A DNA stretch of 7,346 nucleotides from Lachnospiraceae bacterium (GCA_017959525.1 JAGDAL010000272.1:1-7346), one strand, 5' to 3'; counted from the stretch's first letter, positions 1 to 6,479 are shown. A program made the numbers and translations. The notes: a model not told the origin generated them from the sequence alone.

Positions 1-378
1 AAAAAAGATTATGTTTCATCACGTAAGCTATTTGCGTTTCTTATAGGAACGGTGCTCTATTGCGGTATTTTCGGAGTGATTGTTGCAGCGTTGTTTTTCA
101 CTGTGATTAAGAACATCGATCGTATCACCTTACTTTTAATTTTACTGGTAGGTCTTATAGGATATCTTCTATTCATTTACCTATATTTATTAATTGTGCA
201 GCGAAGAGCATCGCGTAGATTTAAGCGTGAGAGCCGCAAGTTGGAGGGCTATCGTCGCGCATGGGACTTGTTGGAGAGTCTGTATGAGCGTGAGGAGCAG
301 GAGAAGGCTCCGAAGATGGCAAATGCGGAAACAGAAGTTGGGGAACAGATAGAAAACGAAGAGACGTTGGGGAATTAA
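1..378 (+). CDS. Small two-helix membrane protein, 5'-truncated, function unknown
   Basis: The reading frame is open from the first base to a TAA at 376-378, giving 125 visible residues, so the true start is upstream of the window. A GTG at 52 could serve as a start, but it would cut through the first hydrophobic segment, so I treat the gene as partial. Two membrane segments are visible, at roughly residues 10-36 and 42-66 of the visible part, joined by a short polar loop (KNIDR). A strongly basic stretch follows (QRRASRRFKRESRK, about 67-80), suggesting that the C-terminal tail is cytoplasmic by the positive-inside rule. The rest is a charged, probably helical tail ending in a Glu-rich region. 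The next gene starts 2 nt after the stop, so the two are very likely co-transcribed and perhaps translationally coupled. I do not recognise the family. Its place two genes before cdaA makes a membrane partner of that system possible, but this is only inference. Confidence 0.75.
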   Translation, partial: KKDYVSSRKLFAFLIGTVLYCGIFGVIVAALFFTVIKNIDRITLLLILLVGLIGYLLFIYLYLLIVQRRASRRFKRESRKLEGYRRAWDLLESLYEREEQEKAPKMANAETEVGEQIENEETLGN

Positions 379-380
379 GC

Positions 381-1343
381 ATGAATTTTTTTATTTCAAT
401 GAGAGATCAGGTCCGTACCTTCTTAGGTACATATGAGACCATTGTAGAGAAAGTCTGGAACGGACTGACCACCTTAATTTCACTGCTTATTATGAATCAG
501 CAGTTCGGTTATGCGCCGGTTTTGAAGAGCACATGGATTGTTTTGGCAATCTCCGTCTTGTGTTCCTTCGTTCCGATGAATGCCATTGCATTGATTTTGA
601 CGTTGTGCCTGATGATTCATCTGGCTTATTTGTCTTTGCAGGTTGCATTGGTGACCGGCATCATGCTGTTGCTTTCTTATATTTTGTGCAGAACCTATGA
701 GGCGAAGCAGATGTATCACTTGGTAGGAATTCCGCTTTTTTACCAGATTCACGCGCCATTTATCCTTCCGATGGAGGCAGCACTTCTGGGGAATTCTTCT
801 GAGATTACCGTAGTCATCTGCGGTTCCGTACTGTCTTTCTTCCTGCGTCAGGTACTAGACGGTGCAACAGCCATTACCGACGGTACTATGAATGTGCTGG
901 ATTTGATTCAGGGTAATGTGTTTGCGAACCAGATCTTCTATGTGTACATGTTTGCAATGGTTACCATGTTTTTGGTAATTTCACAGATTCGTATTCATGC
1001 CATTCGTTATGCATGGATTCTGTCTGTTGTATATGGTGTCCTGGTGGAATTCGTTATTATGATTGCCGGCTATCTGTTGTTCGGTGTCAAGGATCGTATT
1101 CCTACCTTAATTATCAGCAACCTCATTGTGTTGGTTGTTGGAATTATAACGAATTATCTTTTCCAGGATTTGGACTATGCAAGAATTGAGAAGTTGCAGT
1201 TCGAGGATGACGATTACAATTACTACGTAACCGCGATTCCGAAGATCCAGTTGACTGAGAAGACCATTGAGGTCAAGCGTATTACCGATGAGGAGGCTTC
1301 GGAAGAACAGCGGAAGAAGCGTCGTCGTCGTTTGGAACAATAA
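381..1343 (+). CDS. Polytopic membrane protein upstream of cdaA, function unknown
   Basis: This 320-residue protein has about seven hydrophobic segments, near residues 51-68, 69-84, 86-103, 141-157, 183-201, 211-234 and 241-261, with a further hydrophobic stretch at 115-135. There is no cleavable signal peptide; the first 50 residues are mostly amphipathic. After the last helix comes a soluble tail (262-320) with an acidic and aromatic patch (FEDDDYNYYVTAIPKIQ, 274-290) and a very basic end (RKKRRRR, 311-317). The ATG at 381 lies 2 nt after the preceding stop and has a weak GGGGA-type ribosome binding site at 369-373. A second ATG at 399 has no better site. cdaA begins 21 nt downstream. I see no transporter, enzyme or nucleotide-binding motif and do not assign a function. 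From memory, similar proteins sit before cdaA in related Clostridia, but I could not check this. The protein-coding call is secure because of length, hydrophobic pattern and tight spacing. Confidence 0.85.
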   Translation: MNFFISMRDQVRTFLGTYETIVEKVWNGLTTLISLLIMNQQFGYAPVLKSTWIVLAISVLCSFVPMNAIALILTLCLMIHLAYLSLQVALVTGIMLLLSYILCRTYEAKQMYHLVGIPLFYQIHAPFILPMEAALLGNSSEITVVICGSVLSFFLRQVLDGATAITDGTMNVLDLIQGNVFANQIFYVYMFAMVTMFLVISQIRIHAIRYAWILSVVYGVLVEFVIMIAGYLLFGVKDRIPTLIISNLIVLVVGIITNYLFQDLDYARIEKLQFEDDDYNYYVTAIPKIQLTEKTIEVKRITDEEASEEQRKKRRRRLEQ

Positions 1344-1348
1344 AGAGG

Positions 1349-1354
1349 AAAGGG
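1349..1354 (+). promoter_or_regulatory. Ribosome binding site of cdaA (supports GTG start)
   Basis: The purine-rich sequence AAAGGG lies 10 nt before the GTG at 1365, with an additional AGAGG at 1344-1348 further upstream. No in-frame ATG lies nearby that would give a protein with the family's usual N-terminus, so this site supports the GTG as the start. Confidence 0.6.
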
Positions 1355-1364
1355 TGTAACACGC

Positions 1365-2258
1365 GTGGAAGAATTCCAAAACATACTGGGCGATTTTTTT
1401 AGCGAAGTATTTGGCGTGGCAGTTCCGACGGTTCGATTTACGGACATTTTGGAAGTGCTGATAATTGCATATTTTATCTATAAGATTTTGGTGTGGATTA
1501 AGAACACCAGAGCATGGATGCTCTTCCGCGGTATTCTGGTGGTCATGGCCTTCTTCATGTTGGCATGGTACTTCCAGATGAACACCATTCTGTGGTTGGG
1601 TGAGAAGTTGCTCTCCGCCGGAATGATCGCATTGATCGTTGTATTCCAGCCGGAGCTTCGACATGCACTGGAGTCCTTGGGACGACGGAGCTTCTCCCAG
1701 ATCCTCGCAGCCTTCAATCAGGGACGCGGAGCTTCCTATCGCTTCGACGATCGTACCTTGAATGATTTGGTGAAGGCTTGCTACGAGATGGGCGCAGTGA
1801 AGACCGGAGCCCTCATCGCAGTGGAGAAGGAAGTCCAGTTGGGCGAGTACGAGCGTACCGGTATTCCGGTGGATGCGGTACTGACCAGACAGTTATTAAT
1901 CAATATTTTTGAGAAAAATACACCGCTTCACGACGGAGCGATTATTGTACGAGGCGATCGCGTGGTTTCCGCCACCTGTTATCTACCTCTGACGGACAAT
2001 TTGGAATTATCCAAGGATCTTGGAACCAGACATCGTGCGGCAGTGGGACTCTCCGAAGTCTCTGACGCCATTGTCATTGTGGTTTCCGAAGAGACCGGTA
2101 AGGTCTCCGTTGCCAATGACAGTCAGCTGACCAGAGATGTATCTCCGGATCAGTTAACCGAGATTCTTAAGAGTATGCAGCAGAACGACGTTGCCGGCAA
2201 GGATGAAAAGAGAGGCATCGGATTCTTCGAAAGGAGGTCCCGCCATGAAGAGGATTAA
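1365..2258 (+). CDS. cdaA: Diadenylate cyclase CdaA (c-di-AMP synthase, membrane-bound)
   Basis: CdaA condenses two ATP molecules into cyclic di-AMP, the second messenger that controls potassium and osmolyte balance and cell-wall homeostasis in Gram-positive bacteria. The 297-residue protein has the family layout. Three membrane helices lie at about residues 27-46, 51-70 and 75-94. The conserved linker VVFQPELRHALESLGR (92-107) follows, and then the cytoplasmic DisA-N cyclase domain (about 120-260). The catalytic signature motifs are intact: D190-G191-A192 within LHDGAIIV, and R222-H223-R224 within GTRHRAAVG. Length is slightly above the usual 270-280 because of a polar C-terminal tail. The start is GTG at 1365, which gives the normal N-terminus. 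The 3' end overlaps cdaR by 14 nt, and the gene sits directly upstream of that known regulator, which confirms the assignment. Two uncharacterised membrane genes precede it. I am confident of the function. Confidence 0.97.
   Translation: MEEFQNILGDFFSEVFGVAVPTVRFTDILEVLIIAYFIYKILVWIKNTRAWMLFRGILVVMAFFMLAWYFQMNTILWLGEKLLSAGMIALIVVFQPELRHALESLGRRSFSQILAAFNQGRGASYRFDDRTLNDLVKACYEMGAVKTGALIAVEKEVQLGEYERTGIPVDAVLTRQLLINIFEKNTPLHDGAIIVRGDRVVSATCYLPLTDNLELSKDLGTRHRAAVGLSEVSDAIVIVVSEETGKVSVANDSQLTRDVSPDQLTEILKSMQQNDVAGKDEKRGIGFFERRSRHEED
2230..2238 (+). promoter_or_regulatory. Strong ribosome binding site of cdaR inside cdaA
   Basis: AAAGGAGGT is a near-perfect complement to the 16S rRNA 3' end and lies 7 nt (counted from GGAGG) before the ATG at 2245. 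It decides the cdaR start: an in-frame TTG at 2191 would add 18 residues with no comparable site and no resemblance to the family's N-terminus. Confidence 0.85.
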
Positions 2259-3576
2259 GGATATCTTTACAAATAATTTGGGACTGAAGCTCTTGGCGTT
2301 GGTATTCTCGATAGCCTTGTGGATCATCGTTGTGAATGTGGACGATCCGTCCCAGTCCAAGAATTTTACGGCAACGGTGCAGGTCATCAATGCCGAAGTC
2401 CTAAGTAATCAAGGTAAGTATTACAACATCGACGGTGAGAACACCGTTACCTTCCGTGTCACAGCGAAGCGCTCCGTCATCGAGCGATTGTCCAGTTCGG
2501 ACTTCACTGCGACTGCGGATATGAACTTATTGGAGAACGACAGTCAGATTCCGATTGAGATTACCGCAACCAGATACAGCGGCTCCGTATCCATTACGAA
2601 CCGTACCAAGTATCTAAACATCGAGGTTGGAGAACTGCGGTCCGCGAAGTTTATTATTTCCGGACGTACCACCGGTGAGCCGGCAGCAGGCTCTGCCGTT
2701 GACAAGATTAGCGTCACACCGAACGTGGTGAATGTCGAGGGACCGGATGAAATCGTCTCCACCATTGATCGCGTGGTTGCGACCTGTGATGTGGATGGTA
2801 TGAATTCCAACATTACAGAGAATGTGGTTCCAGCATTCTATGACTCCGACGGTAATGTTGTAGATACAACGAAGTTAGAGTTGAGTGTTTCCACGGTTGA
2901 GGTTTCCGTGAATATGACCTCCACCAAGTCCGTGGCCATTGATATTGCATCCGTAGATTCCCTGCCGAAGGGATTGCAGATTGACGGAGTTACCGTTGAA
3001 CCGGGTTCCGTAGATATCAAGGGTGATGCATCGGTACTGAACGGAATCACGAAGATCACCATTCCGGCAGATGTATTCGATCTGTCCGGTGAGACAGAAG
3101 GAATTACCACAACGGTAGATATTTCACAGTACCTACCGGAAGGTGTTACATTATTAGATGGCGCACAGGCCCAGGTAACCGTTACCATCAAGTTGGCAGC
3201 ATCTGTTACCAAGACCTTCAGTGTGTCGACGGATAACATCGTAATTAACGGTGTGGCCGACGGTTTGAATGCCAAGTTCCGCGAGCCGACGATTTCCGTT
3301 ACGGTTTCCGGAACCGAGAGTTCACTTGCAGAGCTGTCTGCAAACTTAATTACCGGCTATGTGGATGCAGAAGGATTGAAGGCCGGAGAGCACAATGTTC
3401 CGATTACCTTCAATCTGGACGAGCAGTATCGTGCGACAACAGAAGTGGTTGTACTTCTGATTGAGAAGCCGGGAGCTGCTTCGGAGAACCAGTCCGGGGA
3501 AGAGACCACACAGACAGACAACAAGAATACCAAACCGACGGAATCCAATAACAATAACTCAACAGAGTCAAATTAA
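2245..3576 (+). CDS. cdaR: CdaA regulatory protein CdaR (YbbR-repeat protein)
   Basis: CdaR is the partner of CdaA. It is anchored by one N-terminal helix, carries YbbR domains outside the membrane, and is known in Bacillus and Listeria to bind CdaA and modulate c-di-AMP synthesis. With the ATG at 2245 the protein has 443 residues. It shows a short basic cytoplasmic start (MKRIKDIF), a membrane anchor at about 12-31 (LGLKLLALVFSIALWIIVV), and four YbbR-like beta repeats at about 40-128, 133-223, 227-317 and 322-406. Repeat hallmarks include VTPNVVNVEGPDEIVSTI (157-174) and VEPGSVDIKGDASVLNGI (251-268). From about 409 to the end is a low-complexity tail rich in Glu, Thr, Asn and Ser, probably disordered. 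The start overlaps cdaA by 14 nt, indicating translational coupling. An HPr gene follows after 17 nt, where glmM is found in Bacillus. Nearly all Pro codons are CCG (13 of 14). The family assignment is firm; the effect on CdaA activity here is inferred. Confidence 0.94.
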   Translation: MKRIKDIFTNNLGLKLLALVFSIALWIIVVNVDDPSQSKNFTATVQVINAEVLSNQGKYYNIDGENTVTFRVTAKRSVIERLSSSDFTATADMNLLENDSQIPIEITATRYSGSVSITNRTKYLNIEVGELRSAKFIISGRTTGEPAAGSAVDKISVTPNVVNVEGPDEIVSTIDRVVATCDVDGMNSNITENVVPAFYDSDGNVVDTTKLELSVSTVEVSVNMTSTKSVAIDIASVDSLPKGLQIDGVTVEPGSVDIKGDASVLNGITKITIPADVFDLSGETEGITTTVDISQYLPEGVTLLDGAQAQVTVTIKLAASVTKTFSVSTDNIVINGVADGLNAKFREPTISVTVSGTESSLAELSANLITGYVDAEGLKAGEHNVPITFNLDEQYRATTEVVVLLIEKPGAASENQSGEETTQTDNKNTKPTESNNNNSTESN

Positions 3577-3581
3577 GCAGT

Positions 3582-3586
3582 AGGAG
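3582..3586 (+). promoter_or_regulatory. Ribosome binding site of the HPr gene
   Basis: AGGAG is placed 7 nt before the ATG at 3594, within the 17-nt gap after cdaR. The gap is too short for an independent promoter, so this gene is probably read from upstream transcription. Confidence 0.7.
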
Positions 3587-3593
3587 ACTTGCG

Positions 3594-3863
3594 ATGGTTA
3601 GCCAAACAGTAAAAGTAAATAATCCAACCGGATTGCATTTGCGTCCGGCGGGAATGTTCTGCCAAGAGGCTATGCGGTTCAAATCTCACATCGTTTTTCG
3701 TTATCGCGAGACGGGAGAAGCCAATGCGAAGAGTGTGTTAAGCATTCTCGGTGCATGCATTCGCCCGGAGGACGAGATTGAGATTATCTGCGACGGTGCC
3801 GATGAGAAGGAAGCCCTTCAGGCATTGGTAGCCTTGGTAGAGAGTGGCTTCGGAGAAGCCTAA
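3594..3863 (+). CDS. HPr family phosphocarrier protein
   Basis: HPr is a small cytoplasmic protein that passes phosphate from enzyme I to the sugar-specific EIIA units of the phosphotransferase system. In Firmicutes, when phosphorylated on serine by HPr kinase, it also acts with CcpA in catabolite control. The 89-residue product has the standard length. The active-site motif is TGLHLRPAG (12-20), with phosphorylatable His15 and the conserved Arg17. The regulatory-serine segment is NAKSVLSILG (44-53), where Ser47 matches the usual Ser46 after a one-residue insertion in the preceding loop. Position 16 is Leu where B. subtilis HPr has Ala. His15 argues against a Crh protein, which lacks it. The C-terminal helix (ADEKEALQALVALVES) fits the family. 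The gene lies 17 nt after cdaR and 39 nt before leuA. It may be the general HPr or a secondary paralogue, so I do not assign ptsH; no enzyme I gene is in the window. Confidence 0.93.
   Translation: MVSQTVKVNNPTGLHLRPAGMFCQEAMRFKSHIVFRYRETGEANAKSVLSILGACIRPEDEIEIICDGADEKEALQALVALVESGFGEA
3846..3860 (+). other. Small hairpin at the 3' end of the HPr gene
   Basis: GGCTTC (3846-3851) and GAAGCC (3855-3860) are perfect inverted repeats around a GGA loop, ending directly at the TAA stop codon. The following bases are purines, not a T run, so this is not an intrinsic terminator on the + strand. On the - strand the T-rich run would precede the hairpin, which is also the wrong order. It could affect mRNA processing or be a chance result of codon use. 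Confidence 0.4.
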
Positions 3864-3900
3864 GGAAAAGGAAAGAAAAGGAAAAGAAAGAGGAAAAGGA
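3864..3900 (+). repeat. 37-nt homopurine spacer with mirror repeat and multiple SD-like units
   Basis: Every base from just after the HPr stop to 3 nt before the leuA ATG is A or G. GGAAAAG occurs three times (3864-3870, 3880-3886, 3892-3898), with GGAAAG at 3870-3875. The central 20 nt (3871-3890) are a perfect mirror repeat with 10-nt arms meeting between 3880 and 3881. Extending outward, the arms match again after a 2-nt insertion on the right side. AGAGG at 3889-3893 is 9 nt from the leuA start and is the most likely Shine-Dalgarno sequence; the other GGA units may act as standby sites. The origin may be simple slippage. Confidence 0.7.
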
Positions 3901-3902
3901 TT

Positions 3903-5582
3903 ATGAACTATCAGAGATACCGTAGGAATCCGGTGGTCAATTTTCCGGAGAGGGAATGGCCAAACAAGGAAATCGAAAAAGCACCGATTTGGTGTAGCGT
4001 AGATTTACGTGACGGCAATCAGGCATTGATTGAGCCCATGAACGTAGACGAGAAGATGGAGATGTTTGATCTCCTTCTGAAGCTGGGATTCAAGGAAATC
4101 GAAATCGGATTTCCGGCAGCCAGCCAGATTGAGTTCGATTTCTTGCGTCGCCTGGTAGCGGAGCATAAAATCCCGGATGATGTGAAGGTGCAGGTATTGT
4201 CTCAGTGCCGTCAGGAACTGATTGATCGAACCTTTGAAGCAATTCAGGGCATCAAGAACGTGGTATTTCACATTTACAATTCCACATCTACCTTACAGCG
4301 CGATGTGGTATTCAAGATGAATGAGGATGAGATTGTACAGACTGCCATTGACGGAACCCGTATGGTCAAAGAAGGCCTGAAGAAGTACGACGGCAACTTA
4401 CAGTTAGAGTATTCCCCGGAGTCTTTCTCCGGAACCGAGGTAGAGTTCTCTGCCCGGATTTGTAACGCAGTTGCGAAGGAATGGAATCACGCCACCGAAG
4501 CACCAATCATTTTCAATCTGCCGAATACGGTGGAGATGAATACACCGAATGTGTATGCGGATCAGATTGAGTGGGTGGCAAAACATATCGAAGACAGAGA
4601 GCATTGCATTATCAGCATTCACCCACATAACGACCGTGGTTGCGGTGTAGCTGCAACGGAGCTGGCACTTCTGGCCGGAGCGGATCGTGTGGAGGGAACC
4701 TTGCTTGGTAACGGTGAGCGTACCGGTAACGTAGACATCTTAACGGTGGCTTACAACATGTTCTCCCAGGGCATTGACCCACAGCTTCACATCGAGAACA
4801 TCAACGAAATCACGGAAGTGTTCGAGCGTTGTTGCAAGATGGAAGTGGATATGCGTCATCCATATGCAGGCAAGCTGGTATTTACCGCATTCTCCGGTTC
4901 CCATCAGGACGCCATCAACAAGGGTGTCGCTGCTATGGCAGAGCGGAACAGCGAGATTTGGGCAGTACCGTATTTGCCGATTGATCCGGCAGATATCGGC
5001 CGCAAGTACGAGCCGGTGGTTCGTATCAACAGCCAGTCCGGCAAGGGCGGCGTTGCTTTTGTTATGGATACGGTATATGGCTACAAGTTGCCGAAGCGCA
5101 TGCAGCGTGAGTTCGCCGATGTGATTCAGCGGATTTCCGAGCGGGAAGGCGGCGAAGTACAGCCACAGACCATTATGGATGCCTTCAAGAAGGAATACCT
5201 TGATTTGAAGGACCCATTTGAGTTAGTATTTGTGGATATTGATGATAATACGGGCAACGATGATACACACGTTGCACTGGATTTCAAATACAACGGCAAG
5301 GAGTACCACTCCGAGGCTGACGGTAACGGACCGATTGATGCGGTGAAGATTGCAATCCGTCAGTGTATTCCGGAGGTCGACTTCAAGGTATGCGATTATT
5401 CCGAGCATGCGTTGAGTACCGGTTCTCATGCCAAGGCAGCAGCATACATTGAGATGGAGGATGCCCGCAACGGTAACACCACCTTTGGTGTGGGCTTAAG
5501 TTCCAATATTACCCGCGCATCTATCCGTGGTATGTTCTCTGCAATCAATCGCTTAGCAAAGCGAGCAAGAGATTATGTGTAG
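3903..5582 (+). CDS. leuA: 2-isopropylmalate synthase LeuA (long form)
   Basis: LeuA condenses acetyl-CoA with 2-oxoisovalerate to give 2-isopropylmalate, the committed step of leucine synthesis. The 559-residue protein starts with a short extension (PVVNFPEREWPNKEIEKAP, 10-28) typical of the longer LeuA subgroup that includes the actinobacterial enzymes. A TIM-barrel HMGL-like catalytic domain follows (about 29-310). It has the signature SVDLRDGNQAL (32-42) with Arg36 and the metal-binding Asp37. It also has LEYSPESFSGTE (168-179), the metal-binding HPHND (240-244) and GNGERTGN (269-276). A linker region leads to the C-terminal LeuA dimerisation/regulatory domain (about 425-559), where leucine normally binds as feedback inhibitor. 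No key residue appears missing. The ATG at 3903 follows a purine-only spacer. There is no room for a leader peptide or T-box before it, so leucine control at this site would have to come from the protein or from upstream. The other leu genes are not in the window. Confidence 0.96.
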   Translation: MNYQRYRRNPVVNFPEREWPNKEIEKAPIWCSVDLRDGNQALIEPMNVDEKMEMFDLLLKLGFKEIEIGFPAASQIEFDFLRRLVAEHKIPDDVKVQVLSQCRQELIDRTFEAIQGIKNVVFHIYNSTSTLQRDVVFKMNEDEIVQTAIDGTRMVKEGLKKYDGNLQLEYSPESFSGTEVEFSARICNAVAKEWNHATEAPIIFNLPNTVEMNTPNVYADQIEWVAKHIEDREHCIISIHPHNDRGCGVAATELALLAGADRVEGTLLGNGERTGNVDILTVAYNMFSQGIDPQLHIENINEITEVFERCCKMEVDMRHPYAGKLVFTAFSGSHQDAINKGVAAMAERNSEIWAVPYLPIDPADIGRKYEPVVRINSQSGKGGVAFVMDTVYGYKLPKRMQREFADVIQRISEREGGEVQPQTIMDAFKKEYLDLKDPFELVFVDIDDNTGNDDTHVALDFKYNGKEYHSEADGNGPIDAVKIAIRQCIPEVDFKVCDYSEHALSTGSHAKAAAYIEMEDARNGNTTFGVGLSSNITRASIRGMFSAINRLAKRARDYV

Positions 5583-5600
5583 GAGATTAACTTTAGAACA

Positions 5601-6473
5601 ATGAAAAAAATCTTAATTACCGGATGTAATGGTCAATTGGGAAGGGCAATTCAAAAAGAATACGGGGATACGGTGACTTTTATCCGTACGGATATGGTAG
5701 CCTCTGATGGGGTGGAAGCCTTAGATATCACCGATTTGGAAGCAATCCGTGAGATTGCAAACCGTACCAAGCCGGATGGCATCATCAATTGTGCCGCATA
5801 CACCAATGTGGATGGATGCGAGAACAATGAAGAGGTTGCTTATGCAGCCAATGCCATCGGACCGAAGAATCTGGCGATTGTTGCCAAAGAGATTGGAGCA
5901 AAGCTGTTCCACATCTCTACGGATTATGTATTTAACGGCAAGGGCACTCGCCCGTATGTAGAATCGGATCTTCCGGATCCGGTCAGCGCCTATGGACGCA
6001 CCAAGGCAGCCGGCGAGAAGTTCGTACAGGAGGAATGCGATACCTATTTCATTCTTCGTACCGCATGGCTCTATGGCGAAGGCAAGAACTTTGTCAAAAC
6101 CATGTTATCCCTGGCCGAGACCCATTCCGAGATTAGTGTGGTATGTGACCAGCTTGGTTCCCCTACCAGTGCGGTAGAGCTTGCGAAGATGATTCATTAT
6201 CTTGGCGAGACGGATGCTTACGGCATCTACCATGCAACCTGTGAGGGTGATACCAATTGGGCAGACTTCGCAGAAGAGATTTTTAAGCGCATGGGCAAGA
6301 ACGTTACCGTTCACCATGTGACCAGCGAAGAGTACGCAGCCATGAACCCGGCCAGCGCCAATCGCCCAAAATATTCCATTCTTGATAATCAGAAGCTTCA
6401 CCAGTTATCCGCTGAATTCCAAATGGCGAACTGGTCAGATGCTTTAGACGTATATCTGGATACATTACGATAA
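5601..6473 (+). CDS. rfbD: dTDP-4-dehydrorhamnose reductase (RmlD/RfbD)
   Basis: This enzyme performs the last step of dTDP-L-rhamnose synthesis, reducing dTDP-4-dehydro-L-rhamnose with NAD(P)H; the product feeds cell-surface polysaccharides. The 290-residue protein is an extended short-chain dehydrogenase of normal length. The N-terminal cofactor-binding motif is TGCNGQLG (7-14). The family-typical NCAAYTNVDGCE segment is at 63-74, HISTDYVFNG (104-113) holds the catalytic Thr107, and the Tyr-Lys pair is Y131/K135 in YGRTK. The C-terminal half has the substrate-domain motif QLGSPTS and the ANRPKYSILDN element near the end. The start is ATG at 5601. The only clear Shine-Dalgarno sequence (AGGAG, 5581-5585) overlaps the leuA stop and lies 15 nt away, longer than usual, yet the ATG gives the expected MKKILITG N-terminus. 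The gene is 18 nt after leuA and 16 nt before rfbB, its pathway partner. Confidence 0.95.
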   Translation: MKKILITGCNGQLGRAIQKEYGDTVTFIRTDMVASDGVEALDITDLEAIREIANRTKPDGIINCAAYTNVDGCENNEEVAYAANAIGPKNLAIVAKEIGAKLFHISTDYVFNGKGTRPYVESDLPDPVSAYGRTKAAGEKFVQEECDTYFILRTAWLYGEGKNFVKTMLSLAETHSEISVVCDQLGSPTSAVELAKMIHYLGETDAYGIYHATCEGDTNWADFAEEIFKRMGKNVTVHHVTSEEYAAMNPASANRPKYSILDNQKLHQLSAEFQMANWSDALDVYLDTLR

Positions 6474-6479
6474 TTCATT

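Noticed and set aside
52..54. GTG as the start of the first gene
   Set aside because: The frame is open to the left edge and the residues before it continue the first membrane helix, so the gene is more likely cut by the window boundary.
1107..1664. Long antisense open frame of 185 codons across the end of the polytopic gene and the start of cdaA
   Set aside because: It crosses two well-supported genes on the opposite strand, has no family resemblance and a composition rich in His, Gln and Asn typical of a reverse-strand shadow.
2191..2244. In-frame TTG start that would extend cdaR by 18 residues
   Set aside because: There is no good ribosome binding site, the overlap with cdaA would be 68 nt, and the ATG at 2245 has a near-perfect site and the expected N-terminus.
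2699..2728. TTGACA at 2699 as a promoter -35 element inside cdaR
   Set aside because: No TATAAT-like -10 element is found at 16-18 nt spacing, and it lies within a coding repeat.
3846..3900. Intrinsic terminator between HPr and leuA
   Set aside because: The hairpin is followed by purines, not by T residues, and the order is wrong for a terminator on the opposite strand.
4774..5124. 116-codon + strand frame inside leuA, and similar short + frames inside rfbD
   Set aside because: Out-of-frame shadows of strongly conserved enzymes, with no ribosome binding site and no recognisable domain.
5549..5564. Terminator hairpin at the end of leuA
   Set aside because: Only a 6-bp stem with no following T run, located inside the coding region; likely chance.
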